Assembly: GCF_022664455.2 (NCBI RefSeq)
Contig: NZ_JAKRKC020000001.1
Location: 4,345,001 to 4,409,000, forward strand
Source: Actinomadura luzonensis
Lineage (GTDB): Bacteria; Actinomycetota; Actinomycetes; Streptosporangiales; Streptosporangiaceae
Direction: 5' to 3'
Length of the DNA: 64,000 nucleotides
Shown here: one piece after another, positions 54,206-62,941 of the stretch
Layout: every line of letters starts with the position of its first letter
How positions within the stretch are numbered: position 1 is the stretch's first letter
Translations under genes and position numbers: made by a program
Notes under the pieces: model-generated
What the model was told of the DNA's origin: nothing
What the model saw: the letters and a program-made list of their open reading frames with translations, nothing else
Database searches by the model: none

Positions 54206-54530
54206 CTACAGCGACTGTTTGTAGAGGCTCTAGGGGCTGTGGCAGTCGATGCGATATAGGTCTGCAGTAGGAGCGACGGACGTAGTGGGGACTATGCGGT
54301 GGCTTGACGCCGCGGTCTTGCCACGCCGGAACACAGCAGCACCTACACGATCCCGCTGCGCGTCCTTACGCCGGCTCCGGCACGGACGCGCCGTCAGATG
54401 CCCGCCGAGCGCCAGAGACCAGCGTGGGATCGTTTTGAGGATCTGAAGGCTCGGAGCCTCTACTTGACGAACGGCCTGTTCCCGGCCGCCTCAGAACCAC
54501 GGTGACCCTGCGACGCGGCCTTCTGGCGGG
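54206..54530. other. Intergenic stretch without a supported gene
   Basis: 325 bp after the immunity gene. The only ORF is 65 codons (54249-54446) without ribosome site or recognisable family. It may contain decayed sequence. Confidence 0.5.
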
Positions 54531-55193
54531 TCAGCGTGCGGCGCGGAGGGCCTTGAGGAGGTCGGCCGTGGTGAGGATGGCGTGGGCGAAGGTGGGGCCG
54601 CTGAGGTCGTGGGCGGCGTGCAGGAGCTCCGGGCTGTAGGCGGCGGTGGCGTCGCGGACCAGGGTGACGTGGTAGCCGAGCTCCATCGCGAACTTCGCGG
54701 TGGACTCGACGCAGGTGTTCGCGAGCACGCCGGTCGCGATCACGTGGGTGATGCCGTGCTGGCGGAGCAGCAGGTCGAGGTCGGTGTTGGCGAAGCCGCT
54801 CTGCGCCCAGTGCTCCTTGGCCACGACGTCGTCGCCGTCCGGCGGGACGAGGTCGGTGCGCCACTCGCCGCCCCAGGTCCCGGCCGCGAAGGAGTGGCGT
54901 TCCTGGATGCCGCGCTGGGTGGGGTTCGGGTGGTCCCAGTCGTCGTAGTCGCCGGGGCGCCACTGGCGGTGCGGCGCGATGAACACCCGGATGCCGGCCT
55001 CCCGGGCCGCGGCGGTCACCGCGCGGAGGTTGTCGAGGAGCTTGACCCGCTGGGCCACCTCCTTCAGCCGGGGCCAGATCTTGCCGCCCTCGGACAGGAA
55101 GTCGTTGTAGGGGTCGATGAGGAGGACGGCGGTCCGGCGGGGGTCGTACGACGGCGCGGCGGCTCCCCCGGCGGCGGGTGTCTGGGTGCTCAC
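54531..55193 (-). CDS. Isochorismatase-family cysteine hydrolase
   Basis: 220 aa from a GTG at 55193. The triad is visible: Asp in AVLLIDPYNDFLSEGG, Lys in VVAKEHWAQSGF and Cys in GVLANTCVESTAKFAMELGY. Family members hydrolyse vinyl ethers or amides (isochorismate, nicotinamide, N-carbamoyl compounds). The substrate is unknown. Part of its 3' end is duplicated in degenerate form at 43797-43898. Confidence 0.9.
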   Translation of the reverse strand: MSTQTPAAGGAAAPSYDPRRTAVLLIDPYNDFLSEGGKIWPRLKEVAQRVKLLDNLRAVTAAAREAGIRVFIAPHRQWRPGDYDDWDHPNPTQRGIQERHSFAAGTWGGEWRTDLVPPDGDDVVAKEHWAQSGFANTDLDLLLRQHGITHVIATGVLANTCVESTAKFAMELGYHVTLVRDATAAYSPELLHAAHDLSGPTFAHAILTTADLLKALRAAR

Positions 55194-55301
55194 GCCCGTG
55201 GTGTACCCCGGTGCGGTTCTCGCGGCGCGGGGGCGGGGCTCTCTTGGCGCGGGGGCGGGACTTTCTTGGCGCGGGGGCGGGCAGGGGAGGGTGTGAACGT
55301 C

Positions 55302-56246
55302 ATGCCGGAGGCCGCGCCCACGTTGCTGGCGTTGCGGGCGCTGAATCTCGGGGATCTGCTCGTCACCGTCCCGGCGCTGCGCGGGCTGCGCCGCCGCTAT
55401 CCCGGGCATCGGCTGCTGCTGGCCGTCAATCCGGCGCTCGCGCCGCTGGTCCGGCTGATCGGGGCGGTGGACGAGGTCGTGCCGCACCGCGACCTGCGCC
55501 CGCCCCCGGTGCGGGCGCCCGACGTGGCCGTGGACCTGCACGGCGTGCTGCCCGACAGCGTACGGGCGCTGCGCGGCACCCGGCCCGCCCGCCTGGTGGC
55601 CTTCGCCTGCCCCGAGGCCGGGCATCCGCACGGCCCCGCCGTGCGGGACGTGGAGCACGAGGTGGCCAAGTGGTGCCGGCTGGTCCGCTCCGACGGCGGC
55701 GAGCCCGACGAGGGCGACCTGCTGCTCGCTCCCCCGGACGTCCCGAGCCCGCGGCCGGGCGCGGCGATCGTGCATCCCGGGGCGGCGTACGGCAGCAAGC
55801 GGTGGCCCGCCGGGCGGTTCGCGGCCGTCGCGGCGGCGCTCGCGGCCGGCGGCCACGACGTGGTGGTCACCGGTTCGGCGGCCGAGCGGGACCTGGCGGC
55901 CCGGGTGGCGGGCGAGGCCGGGCTGCCTCCGGAGGCGAACCTGGCCGGGCGGACCGGCCTGGCCGCGCTCGCGGCCCTGGTGCGCGGCGCGGCGCTGCTG
56001 GTGTGCGGGGACACCGGCGTCGCGCACCTGGCCAGCGCGTACGAGCGTCCGTCGGTCGTGCTGTTCGGCCCGGCCTCGCCGCGCATCTGGGGCCCGCCGG
56101 GCAAGCCGGTGCACGCCGCGCTCTGGCACGGCGACGGCGAGCGGGAGGTGCAGACGGACGTCCCGGACCCGGCGCTGCTCCGGATCACGGTCGAGGAAGT
56201 GGTGCACGCCGCCTCCGCAGTGCTCCATTGCTCCTACTCTGCGTAG
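55302..56246 (+). CDS. Glycosyltransferase family 9 (heptosyltransferase-like), first of pair
   Basis: 314 aa. LRALNLGDLLVTVPALRGLR at the N-terminus, AAIVHPGAAYGSKRWPAGRF in the middle and VCGDTGVAHLASAYERPSVV near the C-terminus are GT9 hallmarks (NLGDxxxxxP, HPGA, DTGxxHLA). The start is the ATG at 55302; a GTG at 55293 is possible. In Gram-positive bacteria GT9 proteins act on surface glycans or secondary metabolites. Followed after 33 bp by a second GT9. Confidence 0.88.
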   Translation: MPEAAPTLLALRALNLGDLLVTVPALRGLRRRYPGHRLLLAVNPALAPLVRLIGAVDEVVPHRDLRPPPVRAPDVAVDLHGVLPDSVRALRGTRPARLVAFACPEAGHPHGPAVRDVEHEVAKWCRLVRSDGGEPDEGDLLLAPPDVPSPRPGAAIVHPGAAYGSKRWPAGRFAAVAAALAAGGHDVVVTGSAAERDLAARVAGEAGLPPEANLAGRTGLAALAALVRGAALLVCGDTGVAHLASAYERPSVVLFGPASPRIWGPPGKPVHAALWHGDGEREVQTDVPDPALLRITVEEVVHAASAVLHCSYSA

Positions 56247-56279
56247 TTTGGGCTGGTGAGGGGCGGGCACGACCTCGTC

Positions 56280-57329
56280 ATGACGGGGATCCTGGAGGGC
56301 GTGAGGAAGATCGCGGTACTGCGGGCCAACGCGCTCGGCGACCTCATCGTGGCGCTGCCCGCGATAGCGGCGGTGAAGGACACCTACCCCGACGCCCGGC
56401 TCGTCCTGCTGGGCAGCGCCTGGCACGCCGACTTCCTGCGCGGCCGGCCAGGCCCGGTGGACGAGGTCGTCGCCATGCCGCCCATCACCGGCCTGACCAC
56501 CCGGCCGGAGGCCCGCCCGGCGCCGGAGGAGCTGATGGGACGGCTGCGCGAGCGGCGCTTCGACCTCGCCGTGCAGATCCACGGCGGCGGCCGGCACTCC
56601 AACCCGTTCGTGCGGCGCCTCGGCGCACGGGTCACCGCCGGCTTCCGCACCCCGGACGCCGAGCCCCTGGACCTGTGGCTGCCCTACGTCTACTACCAGC
56701 ACGAGACCCTGCGCTACCTGGAGGCCGCCGCGCTGGTCGGCGCCCGCGCCCGCGAGGTAGAGCCGCGCGTGGCCGTCACCGCCGCCGACCGGGCCGAGCT
56801 GCGGGACGTGCTCGGCGAGCCGCCGCCCGGCCTGGTGGCGCTGCACCCGGGCGCGACCGACCCGCGGCGGCGCTGGCCCGCCCGCCGGTTCGCGGCCGTC
56901 GCCGACCGGCTCGGCCGCCCGGTCGTGGTGACCGGCACGCCCGAGGAGGCCGGCCTGGTGGCGGAGGTCGTCGCCGCGATGCGCCGGCCCGCCACGCCGC
57001 TCGTGGGGGCGCTGAGCATCGGCGGCCTGGCCGCGCTGTACCAGCGCTGCGCCCTCGTCCTGGCCAACGACACCGGGCCGCGCCACCTGGCCGCGGCCGT
57101 CGGCGCCGCCACGATCGGGCTGTACTGGTGCGGCAACCTGGTCAACGCCGGCCCCCTCACCCGCGCCCGGCACCGGCCGCTGGTCTCCTGGACCACCGCC
57201 TGCCCGTGCTGCGGCGCGACCGGGGTGGACCTGCGGGCGGGGCGCTGCGCGCACGACGACTCGTGGATCGCCGCCATCACCGTGGACGAGGTGATCGAGC
57301 AGGCCGAGCTGCTCCTCGGCCGGAGTTGA
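56280..57329 (+). CDS. Glycosyltransferase family 9, second of pair
   Basis: 349 aa from ATG 56280 (GTG 56256 possible). Motifs are VLRANALGDLIVALPAIAAV, LVALHPGATDPRRRWPARRF and LANDTGPRHLAAAVGAATIG. TACPCCGATGVDLRAGRCAHDD is a Cys-rich stretch that could hold zinc. The gene is in tandem with the first GT9 and likely cotranscribed; together they may build a short surface glycan. Confidence 0.87.
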   Translation: MTGILEGVRKIAVLRANALGDLIVALPAIAAVKDTYPDARLVLLGSAWHADFLRGRPGPVDEVVAMPPITGLTTRPEARPAPEELMGRLRERRFDLAVQIHGGGRHSNPFVRRLGARVTAGFRTPDAEPLDLWLPYVYYQHETLRYLEAAALVGARAREVEPRVAVTAADRAELRDVLGEPPPGLVALHPGATDPRRRWPARRFAAVADRLGRPVVVTGTPEEAGLVAEVVAAMRRPATPLVGALSIGGLAALYQRCALVLANDTGPRHLAAAVGAATIGLYWCGNLVNAGPLTRARHRPLVSWTTACPCCGATGVDLRAGRCAHDDSWIAAITVDEVIEQAELLLGRS

Positions 57330-57340
57330 GCGGGGGTGGA

Positions 57341-57377
57341 CGCGGGCCGGGCGGGCGGCTGATCCGCCCGGCCCGCG
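57341..57377. terminator. Strong hairpin between convergent GT9 and P450 genes
   Basis: CGCGGGCCGGGCGG (57341-57354) pairs perfectly with CCGCCCGGCCCGCG (57364-57377) around a 9-nt loop. There is no long T-tract, but its place between convergent stops supports a bidirectional terminator. Confidence 0.65.
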
Positions 57378-57399
57378 CGGTCCTTCCCGGCACCCCGAG

Positions 57400-58620
57400 C
57401 TAGGCGACGGCGGCTCCGAGGACGACCGGCAGCTCGCGCACGTCGTTGCTGATGAACGACGGCTGCGGCGCCAGCGACGCCACCGGCCGCGCCAGTGCCA
57501 GCCGCGGGAACCGGGCGAACAGGGCGGGCAGCGCGATGCCCGCCTCCAGCCGGGCCAGCGGCGCGCCGAGGCAGAAGTGCATGCCGTGCCCGAAGGCGAG
57601 GTGCTGCCGGTCGCGCCGGTCGATGTCGTAGCGGCCGGGGTCGGGGTTGACGGCCGGGTCACGGCCGTGCGCGCCGAACCCGATGAGGATGAGGTCCCCC
57701 TTGTCGATGGTGACGTCCTCGCCCAGGTCGATCGCGGCGGTGGCGTAGCGGAGCGGCAGGTGCATGATCGGCGGATGCAGGCGCAGGCTCTCCTCGATCA
57801 CGTCGGCCCACCGCGAAGGGGCCGCGCGCACGGCCGCGAGCTGGTCGGGGTGGGTGAGCAGGGCGACGACGGAGTGGTCGATGAGGGAGACGGTCGTCTC
57901 GCTGCCCGCCCCGATCATCAGGATCAGCGTGCTGACCAGCTCGTCCATGCTGAGCCGGTCGTCCTCGCGCCGCTGCGTGGACAGCAGCAGGCTGGTCAGG
58001 TCGTCGCCGGGCCGCTCGCTCTTGGCGGCGACGAGCCGGTGGATGCCGGCGTACATGTCCCGCTGCACGGCGGCCGCCTGGTCGGGGCCGAGGGTGGTGT
58101 CGAGGACGCCGTCGATGGCCGCCAGCATGGCGGGCCGCTGGACGTCAGGGACGCCGAACAGGTCGCAGATGACCCGGCTGGGGATGCGGTAGGAGAAGCG
58201 GGAGCGCAGGTCGAGCGGCCGGTCGGCGGGCTCGGCGGCCAGCTCGTCGAGCAGCGAGGCGACGATCGCCTCGATCGCGGGCCGCATCGCCTCGATGCGG
58301 CGGCCGGTGAAGGCGCGGCCGACCAGGTCCTTCAGCCGCTTGTGGTCGTCGCCGTCGGCGGTGAACATGCTGACCACGTCCACCCAGGCGGTCAGCCAGG
58401 CGACGGCGAAGGGCCGGTAGCCCGGCCAGGACTTGCGGGCGTCCTTGGAGACGTCGGGGTGGGTGAGCAGGCGCTTGACCACGTCGCCCCTGGTCACCGA
58501 CCAGGCGACGAGGTCTCCGGGGAGCAGGACGCGCACGGCGGGGCCCGCGGCGCGCAGGTGGTCGGCCTGTTCATACAGGCGGGTGCCGGTGGTGTCGAGG
58601 GGGGTTGGTGCCATGGTCAC
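57400..58620 (-). CDS. Cytochrome P450 (CYP154-like), conservon-linked
   Basis: 406 aa. The I-helix is LILMIGAGSETTVSLIDHSV, ExxR is in IEESLRLHPP, and the heme loop is LAFGHGMHFCLGAPLARLE, so it should be an active monooxygenase. It is the last gene of the conservon. Its start overlaps the preceding P450 by about 50 bp; the ATG at 58614 is an alternative. Pairing with an ExxR-less P450 recalls the CYP157-CYP154 pairs known in Streptomyces conservons. Confidence 0.9.
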   Translation of the reverse strand: MTMAPTPLDTTGTRLYEQADHLRAAGPAVRVLLPGDLVAWSVTRGDVVKRLLTHPDVSKDARKSWPGYRPFAVAWLTAWVDVVSMFTADGDDHKRLKDLVGRAFTGRRIEAMRPAIEAIVASLLDELAAEPADRPLDLRSRFSYRIPSRVICDLFGVPDVQRPAMLAAIDGVLDTTLGPDQAAAVQRDMYAGIHRLVAAKSERPGDDLTSLLLSTQRREDDRLSMDELVSTLILMIGAGSETTVSLIDHSVVALLTHPDQLAAVRAAPSRWADVIEESLRLHPPIMHLPLRYATAAIDLGEDVTIDKGDLILIGFGAHGRDPAVNPDPGRYDIDRRDRQHLAFGHGMHFCLGAPLARLEAGIALPALFARFPRLALARPVASLAPQPSFISNDVRELPVVLGAAVA

Positions 58621-59866
58621 GGAGACCTCCAGCGTTCGGCAAGGACGGTGCGGTGGGGGTGTCTGCCGTATGGGGGCGGAAGCGGATTCCGAGGCTGGCG
58701 GGGCATTGGTGGAACGGGCCGGGCCGGTTGGGCGCGAACGGGTCGATGAGGTCGAGGTCCCACAGGCGGTCGAGCAGCGTCTCGATGCCCGTCTGGGCGA
58801 TGATCGAGGCGTGGCTCACGGCCGGGCAGCGGTGCGGCCCGGCCGACCAGGCCAGGTGGGAGCGGTTGCCGTAGCCGGGATGCGGCACGCTCGGGTCGGT
58901 GCCGGTGGCGGCGTGGCTGACGAGCACCGGCACGCCGGCCGGGATCGGCACGCCGTGCAGGGCGGTGTCGTAGCGGGCGTAGTGGACGGCGAAGTTGGCC
59001 ATGGGCGAGTGCGTCCACAACGCCTGCTCCATGGCCCGCCGCACGGTGACCGCGCCGCCCGACAGGTCGCCCGCGTAGGTGGCGTCGGTGAGCAGCAGCC
59101 GCAGCGTGGCGGCGATCCAGGCGGCGGTGGGGATGGTGCCGGCGCCGATGAGGACGACGAGCTGATGCAGGATCTCCTCGTGGCCGAGCCGGGCGGGGTG
59201 GGCGAGCATCCAGGTGGTGCAGTCGTCGCCGGGCCGGCCGCTCTTGAGCTGGATGATCTCGGCGAGGACGGCGGCGAGGTCGGCCGCCGCCTGCTCGGCC
59301 CGCGGGCCGGCGTCGATCATGCCCTGGCAGGCGGTGACCATGCGCTCGACCATGGCCGCGGGGCAGCCCATCAGGTCGGCGAAGACCAGCAGCGGCAGCA
59401 GGTCGGCGTACTGGCTCATCAGGTCGGCGTGGCCGTCGCGGGCGAAGCGCTCGATCAGGACGGCGGCGTGGCCGCGGGTGCGGTCGCGCAGGTGGTGCAG
59501 GTTGATCCGGGCCAGGCAGTCGTCCATGGCGTGGCGGAGGCGGGCGTGGCGGTCGCGGTCGGCGTACAGGAGGCTGGGGCGGAAGGCCATGAGCGCCAGC
59601 ACGGGGCTGTCGCGCGGCACCGCCCCCCGGGCCAGGTCGCCCCACAGGCGGCTGTCCTTGCTGTAGGTCTCCTCCTCGTTGAGCAGGTCGCGGGCGGCGC
59701 GCCGGCTGACGACGACGAGCGCGCGCACGCCGGGGGCGAGCTCCGCCCAGGCCACCGGGCCCTCGGCGCGCAGCTTGTCGTAGGCGGCCTCGGGGCGGGC
59801 GGCGAACTCCTCGCCGTACAGGCGCACGCCGCCGGCGGCGGGGCCGCTGCTGGTCGGGACGGTCAT
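58571..59866 (-). CDS. cvnE: Cytochrome P450 (CvnE, CYP157-like) lacking the ExxR motif
   Basis: 431 aa. The heme loop AWSAGPHRCPAVSHA keeps the Cys. Where other P450s have ExxR, this one reads MEQALWTHSP, so the motif positions are QALW. The I-helix GAGTIPTAAW lacks the usual acidic-Thr pair. CYP157 enzymes of Streptomyces have the same change (EQSLW) as I recall. The ATG overlaps the GTPase stop by 4 bp. It may be catalytically unusual or a redox partner to the next P450. Confidence 0.88.
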   Translation of the reverse strand: MTVPTSSGPAAGGVRLYGEEFAARPEAAYDKLRAEGPVAWAELAPGVRALVVVSRRAARDLLNEEETYSKDSRLWGDLARGAVPRDSPVLALMAFRPSLLYADRDRHARLRHAMDDCLARINLHHLRDRTRGHAAVLIERFARDGHADLMSQYADLLPLLVFADLMGCPAAMVERMVTACQGMIDAGPRAEQAAADLAAVLAEIIQLKSGRPGDDCTTWMLAHPARLGHEEILHQLVVLIGAGTIPTAAWIAATLRLLLTDATYAGDLSGGAVTVRRAMEQALWTHSPMANFAVHYARYDTALHGVPIPAGVPVLVSHAATGTDPSVPHPGYGNRSHLAWSAGPHRCPAVSHASIIAQTGIETLLDRLWDLDLIDPFAPNRPGPFHQCPASLGIRFRPHTADTPTAPSLPNAGGLRDHGTNPPRHHRHPPV

Positions 59867-60456
59867 CGGGCGGGCTCCAGACGGGACTGCGTGATGATGG
59901 CGGTGACGAGGGCGATGAGGCCCTGCTTGGCCGAGCCGAGCTCGCGGGCGTCGAGGCTGACCAGGGAGCGGTCGTGGGGCAGCGCCAGGGCCTCGCGCAG
60001 GTCGGCCTCGCGGTGCAGCGGCGCGCCGGCGAAGTGGTTGATCGCGACGGTGTACGGCAGGCCCGCCTGCTCCAGCAGGTCGATGGCGGGGAAGCTCTGG
60101 TCGAGCCGGCGGGTGTCGGCCAGCACGAGCCCGCCGAGCGCGCCCTCCATGAGGCAGCGGACCATGCCGCTGAAGCGCTGCTGCCCGGGGGCGCCGAACA
60201 GGTAGAGCACGATGTCGGGGGTGAGCGTGAGGCGGCCGAAGTCCATGGCGACCGTGGTGGTGCTCTTGTCGCGCAGGTCGTCGAGGTCGTCGACGAGCTG
60301 ACCCGCGCGGGTGAGCTGCTCCTCGGTGTGCATCGGCCGGATCTCCGACACGGTGCCGATGAACGTCGTCTTGCCCACGGCGAACGGCCCCAGCACGACG
60401 ATCTTGACGGGCCGGGCGGCGGCGGGCACGTAGCGGTCAGAGTTTGTGTAGGGCAT
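59863..60456 (-). CDS. cvnD: Conservon Ras-like GTPase (CvnD)
   Basis: 197 aa. The P-loop is VVLGPFAVGKTTFIGTVSEI. LFGAPGQQRFSGMV is the G3/switch II region and INHFAGAP stands in for the base-recognition motif. CvnD proteins work with the kinase-like CvnA, roadblock CvnB and CvnC at the membrane, resembling a eukaryotic GPCR-like assembly. The gene overlaps cvnC by 20 bp. Confidence 0.92.
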   Translation of the reverse strand: MPYTNSDRYVPAAARPVKIVVLGPFAVGKTTFIGTVSEIRPMHTEEQLTRAGQLVDDLDDLRDKSTTTVAMDFGRLTLTPDIVLYLFGAPGQQRFSGMVRCLMEGALGGLVLADTRRLDQSFPAIDLLEQAGLPYTVAINHFAGAPLHREADLREALALPHDRSLVSLDARELGSAKQGLIALVTAIITQSRLEPAR

Positions 60457-60796
60457 CCAGCACCTGCTGCAGGAATTCGAGGTCGTACTGACCGGCGGCG
60501 GGCACGTAGGGCGCCCGGGCGCCGAGGTGGCCGCTGTCGACGAGCCGGGCGACGATCGCCTTGACCACCGCGCCGGGCAGCCGCAGGTGGTAGGCCACCT
60601 CGGCCACCGACAGCACGCCCGGCCGGCACAGCGCCATCGTCCGCTGGGCGTGCGCGCCGAGGCCCGCGCACGGGCGGTGCGGGTCGGCGATGAGGAGGGT
60701 GGCCTCGTCCAGGGCGGAGCGGGACGGCACGTCGCCGCCGTCGATGGCGGCGTGCGAGCGCACCATCCCGGCCCGCCGCTGCCGTGGCCCGGTCAC
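60437..60796 (-). CDS. cvnC: Conservon DUF742 protein (CvnC)
   Basis: 119 aa from a GTG at 60796 in a GTGA overlap with the roadblock gene. A winged-helix-like pattern is seen in LCRPGVLSVAEVAYHLRLPG and VKAIVARLVDSGHLGARAP, with the C-terminal DLEFLQQVLDALHKL typical of DUF742. It is thought to bridge CvnB and CvnD. Confidence 0.9.
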   Translation of the reverse strand: MTGPRQRRAGMVRSHAAIDGGDVPSRSALDEATLLIADPHRPCAGLGAHAQRTMALCRPGVLSVAEVAYHLRLPGAVVKAIVARLVDSGHLGARAPYVPAAGQYDLEFLQQVLDALHKL

Positions 60797-61233
60797 GACG
60801 GCTTGCCCCGCTCCCGGGCGCCCAGCACCGGCTGCAGGCCCCTGATCGTCTTCATGATGGCCGCGATGGCGACGGCGACCGGTCCCGTGGTGGAGCCGCC
60901 GCGCACCGCCGCGGCGAGCCCGGTGCGCTCCCCCGCGGCGAACAGCAGCACCGTCACGTCCGACAGGTCGCTGATCATGTGCCGCCAGGGCGCCGACAGC
61001 TCCTGCTCGGCGGGCATGCCGCAGAAGCCGGCCAGCTGGCGCTGCAACGACTGCAGGCCCGCCATCATCGCGGCGGTGCGCTCGGCCTCCTCCCGGCTGA
61101 GGCCGTGCGAGCGGGCCAGCAGCAAGCCGTCGGTGGTGAACAGCATCGCGTTGATGAGGCCGTCGTTGTCGCTGACGAGGCGGTTGAGGTGGCCCGTCAT
61201 GTCGATGGTGTCGGCGGTGTGCTGGGTGGTCAT
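60793..61233 (-). CDS. cvnB: Conservon roadblock/LC7 protein (CvnB)
   Basis: 146 aa. LNRLVSDNDGLINAMLFTTD and DGLLLARSHGLSREEAERTA are the usual roadblock/LC7 start. Such proteins bind and may regulate the small GTPase CvnD. The start overlaps the cvnA stop by 4 bp (ATGA 61230-61233). Confidence 0.92.
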   Translation of the reverse strand: MTTQHTADTIDMTGHLNRLVSDNDGLINAMLFTTDGLLLARSHGLSREEAERTAAMMAGLQSLQRQLAGFCGMPAEQELSAPWRHMISDLSDVTVLLFAAGERTGLAAAVRGGSTTGPVAVAIAAIMKTIRGLQPVLGARERGKPS

Positions 61234-62771
61234 GGCTGGGGTTGTCCTTGGTCGGTGTCACGGTCGGCGTACGCGGCCCGCAGCGCCTCGAAGATCGACC
61301 CCATGCCGGCGTCCAGGTCGTCGGCCGGCACGGCGTCGGTCATCGGACGCTGAGCCGCCGCCGGGGCGGCAGGGCGGCGCACCGGCTGCTGCGCCCGGCG
61401 CTTGGGCAGGCCGGAGGCGGTGGTCAGGGGCACGTCGGCGGCGGCCGGCCGCTGCGCCGGGGGCTCCTCGCGGGGCTCGCCCGGCTCGCCCGGCTCGCCG
61501 GCCAGGGGGACGGCCGGGGCGGGCGGGAGGAACTGGTCGGGCAGGGTGGCCCAGTCGGGGTGGCCGGGGCCGTACGGGACGCCGTCGCCGGTGCCGGCGC
61601 CGGTGCCGGCGCCGGCACCGGCCGGGCCGGGGCTGGTGAACTCGGTGCTGAACGGGTCGGCGGCGTCGGCCGGGACGCGGATGATCATGTGCGTCGGGAC
61701 GAGGCAGACCGCCTTGACCCCGCCGCTGCTGGAGGGCGCGCTCACGTCCACGCGGAAGCCGTACTCGTGCGCCAGGCGGCCCGCCACGGCGAACCCGAGC
61801 CGGCGCTCGTCCCTGAGGGCGGCGGCGTCCATCGGCGTGCCGCTCGACAGCAGGTGCTCGGCCTCGGCCCGCTGGAAGCCGTTCATGCCGAGCCCGCGGT
61901 CCTCCACGACGACGCGGTAGCCCGCCTGGACGGCCTGGACGTAGACGTCGACCCGGTCGTCGGAGTAGCTGGTGGCGTTGTCGAGGAGCTCGGCCAGGGC
62001 GACGATGATGGGCTCGGCGACCCGGCCCTCGACCACGACCTCGCCGACGTCGGCCTGGTAGGTGTGGTCGACCCGCAGGTACGGCCCGATGCGGCCGCGG
62101 GCGCTCTCGACGATCTCGCGGAAGGTGCAGTCCTCGCGCTGGACGCCCGGCCAGGACCCGGCCAGGATGCGCAGCCGCTGGAGGCTGTGCAGGGCCTGGG
62201 TGGCGAGGTGGTCGATCTCGACCAGGCCCTGGTGGTAGGCGTGGGCGCCGGCGTGGTCGTCCAGCTCCTCGTCGATCTTGATCTGCAGCCGGGTGAGTGC
62301 CGCCTGGGCGGTGTCGGCCACGCCGCGCACGCCCGAGCGGGCGGCGGCGGAGACGTCGGCGCGGATGGCGGCGGCCCGGTCCTTGAACAACTGCTCGGCC
62401 TCCTTGCAGCGGACGGCCACCGCGGTCTCGGCCAGGCATTCGTGCAGGAGGCCGGGAAGCTCGACGGAGGGGTGCCCGGCCTCGATGTCGGCGACCGCGC
62501 GCAGCCGCTCGACCAGGCGGCCGAATTCGCCGGCCGCGGCGTCGTACCACTGTTTATTGATCTCGGCCTGTTGCGCGGCGGTGTCGGCATTCTTGCGCGC
62601 CGTCTCGGCCTTCTGTTCCGCGGCGCGGGCGTCGCGGCGGGCGACGTCGCGGGCCCGTAGGGCGGCCCGCTTGGCGCGGGCCTGCCAGAGCAGGGCGCCC
62701 GTCAGCGCGAACACGGCGGCCGCGAGCACGGCGCCGAGCAACGCACCGACCAGGAGATCCGGTGTGATCAT
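61230..62771 (-). CDS. cvnA: Conservon membrane sensor kinase-like protein (CvnA)
   Basis: 513 aa. One N-terminal transmembrane helix (LLVGALLGAVLAAAVFALTG) is followed by a long Ala/Arg/Lys coiled coil (about 30-70) and a HATPase_c domain with ELLDNATSYSDDRVDVYVQA and EDRGLGMN. The C-terminal 130 residues are low-complexity Pro/Gly-rich. No phospho-acceptor His motif of ordinary kinases was seen, as in other CvnA proteins. It is the first gene of the conservon operon. Confidence 0.9.
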   Translation of the reverse strand: MITPDLLVGALLGAVLAAAVFALTGALLWQARAKRAALRARDVARRDARAAEQKAETARKNADTAAQQAEINKQWYDAAAGEFGRLVERLRAVADIEAGHPSVELPGLLHECLAETAVAVRCKEAEQLFKDRAAAIRADVSAAARSGVRGVADTAQAALTRLQIKIDEELDDHAGAHAYHQGLVEIDHLATQALHSLQRLRILAGSWPGVQREDCTFREIVESARGRIGPYLRVDHTYQADVGEVVVEGRVAEPIIVALAELLDNATSYSDDRVDVYVQAVQAGYRVVVEDRGLGMNGFQRAEAEHLLSSGTPMDAAALRDERRLGFAVAGRLAHEYGFRVDVSAPSSSGGVKAVCLVPTHMIIRVPADAADPFSTEFTSPGPAGAGAGTGAGTGDGVPYGPGHPDWATLPDQFLPPAPAVPLAGEPGEPGEPREEPPAQRPAAADVPLTTASGLPKRRAQQPVRRPAAPAAAQRPMTDAVPADDLDAGMGSIFEALRAAYADRDTDQGQPQP

Positions 62772-62819
62772 GACGAGTCCTTGGTCGTCGGGACTGCCTT
62801 GACTTCACTTTTACCAGTT

Positions 62820-62837
62820 CTCCACGTTGACTCCACG
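62820..62837. promoter_or_regulatory. CTCCACG-N4-CTCCACG direct repeat upstream of conservon
   Basis: Identical heptamers at 62820-62826 and 62831-62837, 11-bp period, 49-66 bp upstream of cvnA. It may be an activator site; it differs from the CCCCTA motif of the biosynthetic cluster. Confidence 0.35.
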
Positions 62838-62911
62838 GTAAATCGGCGGGCAAATTCCCCGGCGAAAGGTGAATAAAATTCAGGAGGTTATACGAGGATT
62901 ATTCATAATTG

Positions 62912-62929
62912 CCGCCGAATAAACGGCGG
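62912..62929 (-). terminator. Hairpin downstream of the right-hand TetR gene
   Basis: CCGCCG at 62912-62917 and CGGCGG at 62924-62929 pair around AATAAA. On the minus strand an A/T-rich tract (CAATTATGAATAA) follows, so this fits a weak intrinsic terminator for the TetR gene ending at 62942. Confidence 0.5.
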
Positions 62930-62941
62930 AAGGGAGACCGC

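Noticed and set aside
54249..54446. 65-codon ORF after the immunity gene
   Set aside because: No ribosome site, no recognisable fold and Arg-rich random-like composition.
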